Source: Candidatus Rhodoferax mariagerensis (GTDB lineage: Bacteria > Pseudomonadota > Gammaproteobacteria > Burkholderiales > Burkholderiaceae_C). Taken from it: a DNA stretch of 64,000 bases. Within the stretch, counting starts at the first letter, position 1; each line of letters begins with the position of its first letter. The DNA lies in assembly GCA_016719055.1 (NCBI GenBank), contig JADKAW010000022.1:33532-97531 (forward strand). The letters are read 5' to 3'. The translations under genes and the position numbers were made by a program. Positions 33,206 to 41,318 of the stretch are shown in pieces. The notes below the pieces were generated by a model, which worked only from the letters and a program-made list of their open reading frames with translations, had not been told where the DNA came from and did no database searches.

Positions 33206-35176
33206 TCAGCCAGGGGCGGCGGCACCCAGGGTTTCCCAGCGCTCCAGCGCACTTAGCAGCGCATCGTCAATCTGGGCACTGCGCGTGGCCAGCTTCAGGG
33301 CGCGGGTGTTGTCGATGGCGTACAGGCTGCCGTCGGCCAGCAGGCCGGCAATCTCTTTTTGCTCGGCCTCCAGCGCCGCAATCAGGTCGGGCAGGCCGTC
33401 AAGCTCACGCTGCTCCTTGAAACTGAGCTTGCGGGCTTTGACAACTGGCGCGGCCGGGGTGACTGGCAGCGTGCTGGCTGACGTTGACTGCTCTTTTTTT
33501 GAGAGCTTGTCGCGCCCGTAGTTAAAGGGCTGAGAGCCCTTTTGACCATTATTCTTGGCAATCTCTCTGGCGCGGCGGCTTTGTGTCAGCCAGTCTTGCA
33601 CGCCGCCTTCGTACTCGCGCCAGTGGGCATTGCCCTCAAAAGCGATGGTGCTGGTCACCACGTTGTCGAGAAAGGTGCGGTCGTGGCTGACCAGAAACAC
33701 CGTGCCGTCGTAGTTTTGCAGCAGGTCTTCAAGCAGCTCCAGCGTGTCGATGTCCAGATCATTGGTGGGTTCATCCAGCACCAGCACATTGGCCGGGCGG
33801 GCAAACAGGCGCGCCAGCAGCAGCCGGTTGCGTTCACCACCACTTAACGACCGCACCGGCGAGTTGGCACGCGCTGGCGAAAACAAAAAGTCGCCCAGGT
33901 AACTTTTGACGTGTTGTTTGCGGTTGCCAATCTCGATCCACTCGCTGCCGGGGCTGATGAAGTCTTCAAGGGTGGCGTCCAGATCCAGCGCATTGCGCAT
34001 CTGGTCAAAATAAGCCACCTCGATTTTGGCGCCCTGGCGCACCGTGCCCCAGGGGCTGTGGCCGGGCTCGGGCGCGGGAGAGTTGGGCGGGGCCGGGTCG
34101 GCCTTGAGCTCGCCCAGAATCAGCTTGAGCAGCGTGGTTTTGCCAGCACCATTGGGGCCCAGCAAGCCAATCTTGTCACCACGCAAAATGGTGGCCGAGA
34201 AATCATGCACGATTCGGCGCCCGCCAAAACTTTTCGACACATGGGTCAGCTCGGCCACCAGCTTGCCGCTGGCCGCACCACTGACCACGTCCATATTGAC
34301 ACTGCCAACCATGTCGCGGCGCGCCTCGCGTTTGGCGCGCAGCTCATCCAGGCGCACGATGCGGGCTGTGGCGCGGGTGCGCCGGGCTTCCACACCCTTG
34401 CGAATCCACACTTCTTCCTGGGCCAGCAGTTTGTCGGCCCGCGCGTTGATCACCGCCTCTTGGGCCAGCTGTTCTTCTTTTTGCAGCACGTAAGCGGCAA
34501 AGTTGCCGGGGTAGCTCAGCAGCTTGCCACGGTCAAGCTCAACGATGCGGGTGGCCACATTGTCCAAAAAGGAGCGGTCGTGGGTAATGGTGATGATGCT
34601 GCCCTTGAAATCGACCAGCAGGCCTTCGAGCCACTCAATGCTGTCCAGGTCAAGGTGGTTGGTGGGTTCATCAAGCAGCAACACGTCCGGCTGCACCACC
34701 AGCGCTTGCGCCAGCGCCACGCGTTTTTTGGTGCCACCTGACAGGGTGCTGAGAACGGCGTCGGGGTCGAGGTGCAGGCGGTGCAGGGTTTCGCTGACGC
34801 GCTGCTCCCAGTTCCAGCCGTCCAGCGCCTCAATCTCGCTTTGCATCGCATCCAGGTCGCCGTGGCCCTGGGAATATTCATCAATGAGGGCTCTAGCCCT
34901 TTCCACACCTTGGCTGACAGCTACAAACACCGTAGCGTTTGCATCAAGTTGTGGCTCCTGCGCCACATAGGCGATGCGGGTGTGGGTTTGCACCTGCAGG
35001 GTGCCGTCGTCGGGGCGATCCATACCACCCAGAATTTTGAGCATACTGGACTTGCCAGCGCCATTGCGGCCAATCAGGCCCACGCGCTCGGCCGATTCCA
35101 GGGAAAAATCAGCGTGGTCGAGCAGCGCAACGTGCCCGAATGCCAGCTGGGCGTCAAGTAAGGTAATAAGTGCCAT
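33206..35176 (-). CDS. uup: ABC-F family ATPase, Uup type
   Basis: This 656-residue cytoplasmic protein has two ABC ATPase cassettes. Each has Walker A (GRNGAGKSS and GPNGAGKTT), a signature (LSGGTKKRVALAQAL and LSGGERNRLLLARL) and Walker B (LLLDEPTNHLD and LVLDEPTNDLD). There are no membrane segments. A C-terminal extension carries the coiled-coil pattern of Uup (LSFKEQRELDGLPDLIAALEAEQKEI). Uup-type proteins act on ribosomes or branched DNA. A palindromic repeat copy forms part of the coding sequence at 34890-34936. The ATG at 35176 (MALITLL) is preferred over 35215. Confidence 0.9.
   Translation of the reverse strand: MALITLLDAQLAFGHVALLDHADFSLESAERVGLIGRNGAGKSSMLKILGGMDRPDDGTLQVQTHTRIAYVAQEPQLDANATVFVAVSQGVERARALIDEYSQGHGDLDAMQSEIEALDGWNWEQRVSETLHRLHLDPDAVLSTLSGGTKKRVALAQALVVQPDVLLLDEPTNHLDLDSIEWLEGLLVDFKGSIITITHDRSFLDNVATRIVELDRGKLLSYPGNFAAYVLQKEEQLAQEAVINARADKLLAQEEVWIRKGVEARRTRATARIVRLDELRAKREARRDMVGSVNMDVVSGAASGKLVAELTHVSKSFGGRRIVHDFSATILRGDKIGLLGPNGAGKTTLLKLILGELKADPAPPNSPAPEPGHSPWGTVRQGAKIEVAYFDQMRNALDLDATLEDFISPGSEWIEIGNRKQHVKSYLGDFLFSPARANSPVRSLSGGERNRLLLARLFARPANVLVLDEPTNDLDIDTLELLEDLLQNYDGTVFLVSHDRTFLDNVVTSTIAFEGNAHWREYEGGVQDWLTQSRRAREIAKNNGQKGSQPFNYGRDKLSKKEQSTSASTLPVTPAAPVVKARKLSFKEQRELDGLPDLIAALEAEQKEIAGLLADGSLYAIDNTRALKLATRSAQIDDALLSALERWETLGAAAPG
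34890..34936 (+). repeat. dispersed palindromic repeat inside uup coding sequence
   Basis: GCTCTAGCCCTTT, then TTGGCTGACAGCTACAAACACCGTAGC matches the forward repeat consensus over most of its length, yet lies within the uup reading frame. There it encodes a segment of the first cassette between FVAVSQGVERARALIDEY residues. The frame is kept open. The match is weaker than in intergenic copies. Confidence 0.45.
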
Positions 35177-35339
35177 GAGGTGCGGATTATCGCCGGGTGG
35201 GTCAGCAAGCACCAAAGGCGCAAGGTCTGATAGAGCAAACCGACCCGGGCCTGTGCGACCCCTGCTGGGCTGCGCTGACCAGAAGCCGCTGGACCAGCCG
35301 CGCCTGGCCCGATAATTGGCGCTTCATCTGGAGTCCAAC

Positions 35340-35570
35340 ATGCCGATTTTTGAGTACGCCTGCCAAGCCTGTGGCCACCCTTTTGAAGCGCTGGTGCGCT
35401 CTGACACCACACCTGAGTGCCCTAAGTGTCATTCCACGCAGCTTGAAAAACAGCTGTCGGTGTTTGCCACCACCAGCGCTGGCGCATCAGCCGCTGCGTT
35501 GCCCGACCTGCCCAGCGGCTGCGGTGCCTGTGGCAACCCGGGCGGACCGGGGGCCTGCGCGTTTCGCTAG
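35340..35570 (+). CDS. FmdB-family zinc-ribbon regulatory protein
   Basis: This 76-residue protein begins MPIFEYACQACGHPFEALV and continues with a second CxxC pair in CPKCHS, the FmdB/CxxC zinc ribbon. A flexible tail follows with extra cysteines (GCGACGNPGGPGACAFR). FmdB-like proteins are linked to gene regulation of formamidase and are common beside diverse operons; the role here is unknown. GGAG at 35330-35333 supports the ATG at 35340. It is divergent from uup. Confidence 0.85.
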   Translation: MPIFEYACQACGHPFEALVRSDTTPECPKCHSTQLEKQLSVFATTSAGASAAALPDLPSGCGACGNPGGPGACAFR

Positions 35571-35605
35571 GGCGGCGCTGGCGCAGCCCTGCTGGCCTGG
35601 CGCAA

Positions 35606-35992
35606 TCAAACCCATTCAATCGGTCCGCCGTACATGGCAACGGTACGGTCTGCTGTGAGTAGTGCGAAACCTTCGACCGTTGCCTGCGCGATAAGAATGC
35701 GATCAAACGGGTCTTTGTGGATCAAAGGCAGGCTTGCTACAAAAACGGCATGGGCGCTGGTCACTGGCAACTCGGTGTAGTCGTTGTCCGTCAAGCCGCG
35801 TCGAAGCAAAGAGGCGTCCACTTTGAAATCATCCCGGCCCAAGCCACTTTTTATGACGATCTCCCAAATGCTTGCGGCACTGAAAAACAGCCCATGCTCG
35901 GGATTGCTCATCAATGACCGTGCTTTGGCTGAGAGCTTATCGGGTTCATTGGCCGCCCAGATCAGTAAATGGGTATCCAGCAAGAACTTCAA
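35606..35992 (-). CDS. PIN-domain toxin (VapC-like) of a type II toxin-antitoxin pair
   Basis: This 128-residue PIN domain starts MKFLLDTHLLIWAANEPDKLS. Its acidic residues Asp6, Glu44 (SIWEIVIK), Asp94 (DPFDRILIAQA) and Asp114 (LLTADRTV) form the metal-dependent ribonuclease site. It overlaps its antitoxin gene by four bases, antitoxin first. This subgroup (LDTHLLIWA) is common with Phd-type antitoxins. It would cut RNA, probably tRNA, when unopposed. Confidence 0.88.
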   Translation of the reverse strand: MKFLLDTHLLIWAANEPDKLSAKARSLMSNPEHGLFFSAASIWEIVIKSGLGRDDFKVDASLLRRGLTDNDYTELPVTSAHAVFVASLPLIHKDPFDRILIAQATVEGFALLTADRTVAMYGGPIEWV

Positions 35993-36237
35993 GGCTCATT
36001 CCCGGCAAACATCCCCGCAATCAGGCCGTCGCCCATTCGGTCAAAATCATCAGGAACCTGCATCGTGTCCCTTAAAAACCCAAACCGCTTTTTAGCCCCG
36101 TTGGGCGCTGCTGCGATGGCGCTGACAATCACTACCGGTTTACCCGATTTGGCAATGACAAAAGGTGTACCTTTCTGAGCCTGTGCAATCAGCCGGGAAA
36201 GATGGGTTTTGGCTTCATGGATATTGACGGTTTGCAT
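35989..36237 (-). CDS. Phd/YefM-family antitoxin
   Basis: This 82-residue protein reads MQTVNIHEAKTHLSRLIAQAQKGTPFVIAKSGKPVVIV, the standard Phd/YefM DNA-binding domain. A C-terminal tail follows (FGFLRDTMQVPDDFD) that in the family docks onto the PIN toxin. It is the first gene of the pair and overlaps the toxin start. No clear operator was picked out upstream. Confidence 0.9.
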   Translation of the reverse strand: MQTVNIHEAKTHLSRLIAQAQKGTPFVIAKSGKPVVIVSAIAAAPNGAKKRFGFLRDTMQVPDDFDRMGDGLIAGMFAGNEP

Positions 36238-36357
36238 GACAGGCCCCGGTGAACTAAGTTAACGAACTAAGTCTGGATTATGGCTGAGCCATCATCGAAG
36301 GTTCCTAAAGCGGGTTGGGCCCAAAAAAACTGCACCCAGCTAGATCGACAAACCGAA

Positions 36358-37260
36358 TCACAAGCCGCGCTGCCAGCTCGGCCTGAGTTTGGCCGCCTGG
36401 GGCTGCGTTATAGCGGCCCTGACCTGCTGCAGCAAGCGCTCTTTTTCAGCCCCCAGCACACCTTTGAGCACCAGCCAGTTGGAGGCATGGTCGCTTCTGA
36501 AGACCGTGCGTTTGAGCTCCAGCGCCTCCAGAAACCACTGCATTTCAGCAAACAGCTCGGGCAGGTCCAGCGGTTCCCACTCTGGAAAAGCGTCACGAAA
36601 ACGCTGATCACCCAGCGGAAAACTCACCACCAGCGTGGCCAAGTATTCCGGCTGGGTCAGATTGGCCAGCCGCGCCGAGTTCTGCGCGTGCTGGCGTGAC
36701 AGCACCCGACCGCCCAGGCCGTTGAGCAGCATCACGGAACGAGTGATGCCTGCATCCCGCAGCTTGTCCAGCGCATCCCGGGTGCTGTCAAAGGTTTCGC
36801 CCTTGTGAACGCGTTGCAGCACCTCGTCATCACCCGACTCTGCCCCCACATAGACCAGCGACAAACCGGCCGCACGCAGTTCCTGCAGCTCGCTGACGGT
36901 TTTGTGGCGCAGGTTGCGCGGCAGGCAATAGCTCGAAATGCGCCGCACTCCCGGAAAATGCGTCTGAATGGCTGCCAGCAGCGTCACCAGTCGCCGGGTG
37001 GACAGCACCATGGCGTCGCCGTCGCCCAGAAAAAACCGTGGCACGGCGCTGCCGCCCATCAGCTCGGCACACTGGGCAATGGACGCCAGCACCTCAGATT
37101 CGTCGCGCAGGGCAAACTTTTTCTGCGGTGCGGTATACATCTCGCAATAAGTGCATTTGTTCCAGGAGCAGCCGTTGGTCAGCGGCAGGATCAGTGACTG
37201 CGCTTCGCTGGGCGGGCGAAACACCGGTTCGATGTAGCGGATGGGGAATTCTTGGGGCAT
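36358..37260 (-). CDS. radical SAM protein, B12-independent, unknown substrate
   Basis: This 300-residue protein has the radical SAM cluster motif CSWNKCTYC at about residues 31-39. FFLGDGDAMVLSTRRL and VYVGAESGDDEVLQRVHKGET are typical of the Elp3/MiaB-like SAM barrel, but no further iron-sulfur or cobalamin domain is present. Proteins of this type are widespread, usually stand alone and lack an assigned reaction. It is monocistronic by spacing, with 120 bases to the antitoxin gene and 186 to the EVE gene. Confidence 0.85.
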   Translation of the reverse strand: MPQEFPIRYIEPVFRPPSEAQSLILPLTNGCSWNKCTYCEMYTAPQKKFALRDESEVLASIAQCAELMGGSAVPRFFLGDGDAMVLSTRRLVTLLAAIQTHFPGVRRISSYCLPRNLRHKTVSELQELRAAGLSLVYVGAESGDDEVLQRVHKGETFDSTRDALDKLRDAGITRSVMLLNGLGGRVLSRQHAQNSARLANLTQPEYLATLVVSFPLGDQRFRDAFPEWEPLDLPELFAEMQWFLEALELKRTVFRSDHASNWLVLKGVLGAEKERLLQQVRAAITQPQAAKLRPSWQRGL

Positions 37261-37408
37261 CAGGGGTTGCGCTGGTGGGTGTCAGATTTTGGCACTTGGC
37301 TCAGCGCCAATTGTTGCAGGTGCAGATTGATTTTTGCAACCCGTTCAGTTGCCTCATTGCGTTGATGCGCCAGACGTTCCCGCAACAACGACAACATTGA
37401 GAGTGTTT

Positions 37409-37452
37409 TCGTGCTGCAGCCCTTATTCTGCATGCGCTACCAGCTATCACAA
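37409..37452 (+). repeat. dispersed palindromic repeat, copy 7
   Basis: TCGTGCTGCAGCCCTTATTCTG then CATGCGCTACCAGCTATCACAA matches the forward family consensus closely. It lies between the radical SAM gene and the EVE gene, ending at the EVE stop codon. Confidence 0.75.
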
Positions 37453-37917
37453 ATGAAGCAACGTCAGATCTGCCTGCATGGCCTGCGCGATCAGGCGCAT
37501 ATCGGCATCGCTGACCTGAAACAGGCCAAACCTGAATTTATAGCCCCAATGCGCCCGGTCTTCGGCAAATTCAAGCGATTCGAGCAGCGCCGCAATCGGG
37601 GCCTCAAGTGCTGCCACATAGGCCACGTCACGGCGAAACGGCACAAAGCCGCCACCCATGTCAAACGCATACGGCGCACCTGGCAGCACCACCCCGATCG
37701 AGACAAAACTTTGCAGACGGTCTTTGCCACCCAGGCTATTGGTGGGTGCGTAATACACCACCCGGTCGCCCGGTTTCACCCGCCTGAGCGGTGCACATTT
37801 GCCGTGGCACACCTGCATAAAGCCCCGCTGCGGCGTGGCGCAACCCAGCCGCGCGTGGGCGGCGCTGGCCACGGCAATCCAGTTGTGGCGCTGCGGGGTG
37901 CTGTCAAACAAGGGCAT
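37447..37917 (-). CDS. EVE-domain protein (UPF0310-like)
   Basis: This 156-residue protein reads NWIAVASAAHARLG, FMQVCHGKCAPLRRVKPGDRVVYYAPT, GGKDRLQSFVSIG and FDMGGGFVPFRRDVAYV, the landmarks of EVE domains related to YTH and PUA folds. These bind modified bases in DNA or RNA and are often found with restriction systems. The ATG at 37917 (MPLFDSTP) overlaps the VOC gene stop by 14 bases, so the two form an operon; a longer upstream reading is a shadow of the VOC gene. Confidence 0.85.
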   Translation of the reverse strand: MPLFDSTPQRHNWIAVASAAHARLGCATPQRGFMQVCHGKCAPLRRVKPGDRVVYYAPTNSLGGKDRLQSFVSIGVVLPGAPYAFDMGGGFVPFRRDVAYVAALEAPIAALLESLEFAEDRAHWGYKFRFGLFQVSDADMRLIAQAMQADLTLLHL

Positions 37918-38281
37918 GCAAACCCACCCGGTTGCCATCCAGATCGGTGATATGGGCAAAAAAGCCCATGCCCGGTGGCAGCGCCTGGCGTGGCAAGACA
38001 ACTTGCCCGCCTGCTGCCAGGGTACGCGCCAGCGCGGCGTCCAGGCTGGGCGTCGCATCCAGATACACCAGTGTGCCGCCGGTCGCCAGCGCGGGTGCCG
38101 TGGGCCCCATCATCAGCGCGCCACCCACACCACCTCCCGCCATGTCATAGGGAAAGACGGCACCCTGCGATGGTCCCATGGCCTCGCGGCGCATCGGGCG
38201 TTGCGTAACTACCTCAAAAAAGGCTTGTGCCCGATCGAGTTGAGTGGTGGGGATTTCAAACCAGCTGATGGCGTTTTTCAT
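37904..38281 (-). CDS. VOC-superfamily (glyoxalase-like) protein
   Basis: This 125-residue protein has paired beta-alpha-beta-beta-beta modules: AISWFEIPTTQLDRAQAFFE at the N terminus and GFFAHITDLDGNRVGLHA at the C terminus. The latter has the common metal-site pattern of the superfamily (His and Glu positions altered here: N rather than E). The reaction is unknown; such proteins include dioxygenases and glyoxalase-like enzymes. It is co-transcribed with the EVE gene. A decayed copy of its first codons and upstream region recurs at 43501-43603. Confidence 0.8.
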   Translation of the reverse strand: MKNAISWFEIPTTQLDRAQAFFEVVTQRPMRREAMGPSQGAVFPYDMAGGGVGGALMMGPTAPALATGGTLVYLDATPSLDAALARTLAAGGQVVLPRQALPPGMGFFAHITDLDGNRVGLHALV

Positions 38282-38325
38282 GGGTTATTCCTGTTGTATT
38301 GAAGAGACCCGAATGATGCTTGGGG

Positions 38326-38351
38326 CCTACTGACAGCGTGGTGTCAGTAGG
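38326..38351. other. perfect 10-base inverted repeat (hairpin)
   Basis: CCTACTGACA (38326-38335) and TGTCAGTAGG (38342-38351) pair perfectly around a six-base loop, followed by TTTCGC. It sits upstream of the VOC gene next to a decayed gene fragment. It could be an operator, a weak terminator or a recombination end. Confidence 0.5.
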
Positions 38352-38362
38352 TTTCGCATCTG

Positions 38363-38546
38363 GAAACCGAGCCATGTTCGTCGCGCCAACCGGGTGGACC
38401 TGGCGTGAAATCTGATCTGCAGCGGGCTCACGCATGAGCGCAGCCGGTCTGTGCGCAACCCATTTCCGAGCGCTCATTTTCATGCCCGCCTGGTGTGTTT
38501 CACCGGCTGGCAGTTTCTGCGCACGCCACTCAAACCACTGTCGATA
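38363..38546 (+). pseudogene. C-terminal fragment of an HD-domain hydrolase, decayed
   Basis: One frame reads SVRNPFPSAHFHARLVCFTG and then WQFLRTPLKPLSIWRW before TAA at about 38544. It aligns with the end of the gene at 48231-48500 (VRAQFPNAHFHARLVAFTG and onward). Upstream the match continues at DNA level (GTGGACCTG) but is interrupted by frameshifts. It is a truncated and broken relic between the VOC gene and the LysR gene. Confidence 0.6.
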
Positions 38547-39441
38547 TGGCGCTGGTAAGCGTTTTGGACAGAAAGTCATACACCGCGCGAATGCGCGGGC
38601 TGGTATGAATTTCGCGGTGAACCACCAGCCACATCGACAAGGGCGGGATGCGCAGCAGTTCAGGCAACACCGCAACCACCTCGGGGTCAGTGCCCGCCAT
38701 GTAGCCCGGCACAAAACCAATGCCCAGGCCGGCCCGCAGTGCTTGCCATTGAACAATGTAGTCGTCCGTACGTAGCACGAAAATTTCCTTAGCGGCGGCA
38801 AAGCCCATTGCCTTGAAGCCATTGAGTATGGTGGTATCGGTATCGCCGCCAATCAGTTCGTGGGCCGCAAGGTCGGCAGTCTGCGTTATCGGACGGCTGC
38901 GTGCCAGATAGGCGCGGTGGGCATATGCACCCACAGCTACATCGCCAATTTTTTTGGCAATCAGGCCACCTTGTTTCGGGCGAACCATGCGCACGGCAAT
39001 GTCGGCCTCACGCCGCAGCAAGTTGCTGACGGTGTTGCTGGCGACTAGCTCGATCTGAATACCAGGAAGCGCCTGGCGCATTTCAGCGAGCACGACCGGA
39101 AGCAAATACACGGCAACCGGGGTGCTGGCGGTGATGCGCACTGTGCCGGTGCTTTGCGACTGTGCCCCGGTCAGCCGACGCGCCATTTGGTCGGCACCAT
39201 CGGCCATGCCCTGCGCGGCATCGGCCAGATCAAGGGCAATGGCAGTCGGCACCAGGCCGCGACCGGTGCGTTCAAACAGCACCACGCCCAATTGGCTTTC
39301 CAGTTCCGCCATGTGCCGGCCCAGGGTTGGCTGGCTGGTGTGCAGTGTCTTGGCCGCCGCCAACAGGCTGCCGCATTGCAGCACGGCCAGGAAGGACCGC
39401 ACCAAACTCCAGTCAAACGGGAGGCGTGTTTGGGTGGTCAT
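38530..39441 (-). CDS. LysR-family transcriptional regulator
   Basis: This 303-residue protein has an N-terminal winged helix (SFLAVLQCGSLLAAAKTLHTSQPTLGRHMAELE, about residues 14-46) and a type 2 periplasmic-binding-like effector domain from residue 95 (GTVRITASTPVAVYLLP). The ATG at 39441 (MTTQTRLPFD) is preferred to a longer reading. It is divergent from the epimerase gene at 39559, the usual arrangement for a LysR regulator and its target. It overlaps the tail of the HD-domain relic. Confidence 0.9.
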   Translation of the reverse strand: MTTQTRLPFDWSLVRSFLAVLQCGSLLAAAKTLHTSQPTLGRHMAELESQLGVVLFERTGRGLVPTAIALDLADAAQGMADGADQMARRLTGAQSQSTGTVRITASTPVAVYLLPVVLAEMRQALPGIQIELVASNTVSNLLRREADIAVRMVRPKQGGLIAKKIGDVAVGAYAHRAYLARSRPITQTADLAAHELIGGDTDTTILNGFKAMGFAAAKEIFVLRTDDYIVQWQALRAGLGIGFVPGYMAGTDPEVVAVLPELLRIPPLSMWLVVHREIHTSPRIRAVYDFLSKTLTSAISTVV

Positions 39442-39558
39442 GTGGATGTATGCAAATTTGCATTTCAGGTATGGACATTCATGCAATTGTGCGGCAGGTG
39501 GATTGATTTGACAATTCAGGCCTCGCAACCTCGGTTGTCATTTGCAAGGAACATCACC

Positions 39559-40629
39559 ATGCCTGCTACTGTTTTGATTTTGGGTGCACGCGGCCGTTTT
39601 GGGCTGGCCGCTGCCCGCGCTTTTGCCGATGCCGGCTGGCGTGTGCTGGGCCAAATGCGCACCGACGCGCAAGCTCCCGCCGAGCTGACTACTGACCGTC
39701 GCATTCAGTGGCTGGCGCTTGACCTGTTTGACGGTCTCGCTTTGGCCCGGGCTGCTCAAGGTGCCAGCGTAGTGGTTCATGCGCTGAGCCCTGCCTATAC
39801 CAACAAGGCGTGGCAGGCGCAGGCACTGCCGATGACAGAGGCCGCCATCGGCATCAGCCAGACGCTCAATGCCACCTTGATGTTCATGGGCAACATCTAC
39901 AACTTCGGCGTGGACATGCCCGCCGTGCTGTCAGAGGAAACGCCCCAGCGGGCCAGCACGGTCAAGGGGCAAATCCGCATTGCCATCGAGGAGCGGATTC
40001 GTGGCAGTGGTGTGCGTGCCATCGTCATTCGCGCCGGGGATTTTTTTGGCAGTGGCAGGGGTAGCTGGTTTGACCAGGCAATAGTGAAAGATATTCAAAA
40101 GGGCAAGTTCACTTACCCAGGCCACAAAGATGTTGCAACCGCATGGGCCTATCTGCCAGACCTGGCACGCACCTTTGCGCTGGTTGCGGCGCGGCAAGAG
40201 CAACTCGACACCTTTGAGGTCTTCCATTTTGCCGGCCATGCCCTGACGGGTCAGCAGTGGCTAGATGCCGTGGAGCCAATCGCGCAGGCGCAGGGCTGGA
40301 TCAAGCCGGGTGCAAAACTGCACTACAGTAAGTTGCCTTGGCCGCTGATGCGTTTTGGTGCGCTGTTTGTGCCAACCTGGGCGGCACTGCTGGAGATGCG
40401 TTATCTCTGGAACACCGTCCACGCACTGGACAATCACAAGTTGGTGGCGCTGCTTGGGGCCGAGCCTCACACGATATTGCCACAGGCTGCAGCCCGGGCG
40501 TTGCAAGACCTGGGCCTTATCAACAACGCAGCTGCAGTACCTGCCTGCCAAGGCCCTCCGAGCACTGGCACTTTTAATGCCAGGGTTCGCGCCCGGTTGC
40601 GATGGCCTCGGGTGAATGGCATAAATTAA
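39559..40629 (+). CDS. NAD-dependent epimerase/dehydratase-like (extended SDR) protein
   Basis: This 356-residue Rossmann protein begins ATVLILGARGRFGLAAARAFADAGW, a GxxGxxG variant. The mid-section keeps MGNIYNFGVD in the place of the catalytic Tyr region and GDFFGSGRGSWFDQAI. It belongs to the NmrA/epimerase-like group, with an unknown substrate. AAGGA before the ATG at 39559 supports the start. It is probably controlled by the divergent LysR gene. The last 35 residues (QGPPSTGTFNARVRARLRW) look like read-through past the family's usual end. Confidence 0.8.
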   Translation: MPATVLILGARGRFGLAAARAFADAGWRVLGQMRTDAQAPAELTTDRRIQWLALDLFDGLALARAAQGASVVVHALSPAYTNKAWQAQALPMTEAAIGISQTLNATLMFMGNIYNFGVDMPAVLSEETPQRASTVKGQIRIAIEERIRGSGVRAIVIRAGDFFGSGRGSWFDQAIVKDIQKGKFTYPGHKDVATAWAYLPDLARTFALVAARQEQLDTFEVFHFAGHALTGQQWLDAVEPIAQAQGWIKPGAKLHYSKLPWPLMRFGALFVPTWAALLEMRYLWNTVHALDNHKLVALLGAEPHTILPQAAARALQDLGLINNAAAVPACQGPPSTGTFNARVRARLRWPRVNGIN

Positions 40630-40698
40630 CGGTAGCGCCGAAGAATAAAGCGCAAGCAGCTATCGATCTAAGAGCATCGACAATAACATTGACGCGAC

Positions 40699-41031
40699 CC
40701 AGCCCAGCACAGCGCCCAGGAGGTCGAGGCCTATTTGCTGCACATGATCAACGAGCGCCACCTGTCCTACAGCACCATGAACCAGGCCGCCTGCGCGGCA
40801 CGCTTTCTGTACGAGAAAGTCTTGGGACGCGAGCGCGAACTCTTTCCCATCGCCATGGCCAAAGTGCCGTCCAAGCAACCAGAGCTGCTCGCGCGTGAGG
40901 AGATCGCCCGACTGTTTGCCAGCTGCTCTCACCCGGTACACCGCATGCTGCTGCAAACCATGTACGCCAGGCGTTGCGCCAATTTGGCGGCTGTGCTGAA
41001 GCGTCGCCCGCGAATGATCTGCACAATTTGA
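40699..41031 (+). pseudogene. tyrosine recombinase fragment (XerD-like N-terminal part)
   Basis: The frame reads QEVEAYLLHMINERHLSYST, then ARFLYEKVLGRE and LAREEIARLFASCSHPVHRMLLQTMYA. This is the SAM-like core-binding domain and the entry to the catalytic domain of integrases such as those carried by IS91-like elements. The box I Arg region is lost after QTMYA, and both ends are missing. An in-frame stop precedes the fragment. It marks the left side of the accessory region. Confidence 0.65.
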
Positions 41032-41077
41032 AACAAGCAGTTGGCGCGTCGCATCGGGAGAGCAATTTTGAGTGCAT

Positions 41078-41130
41078 TTTAGTGCTGTAGCCCTTATCGT
41101 ATATGTGCTGTATGCTCTCAAAAATGTAGC
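41078..41130 (+). repeat. dispersed palindromic repeat, copy 8
   Basis: TTTAGTGCTGTAGCCCTTATCG, TATATGTGCTGTATGCTCTCAAAAATGTAGC matches the forward consensus. It lies between the integrase fragment and the three-gene cassette. Confidence 0.75.
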
Positions 41131-41318
41131 GACGCCAAATCGCACTGCAGGCAAGCCAGAGCATGAGTAGCTGTGGCTGGGGCGCGTGCCATCGGCGCTT
41201 CGGGCGAGGCCCAGAACAGGTCAGTAAAAGCTATGCGCCTGATCCCCCTTGGGATGGGCTTGTGGCATCATTCTGCGGGCGTGAGTTAACTGCATAAAGT
41301 CAGGCCAAGGACAACACG

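Noticed and set aside
39154..39558. A longer plus-strand reading joined to the epimerase gene
   Set aside because: It runs antisense through the LysR gene. The ATG at 39559 has a ribosome site and is where similarity to the epimerase fold begins.
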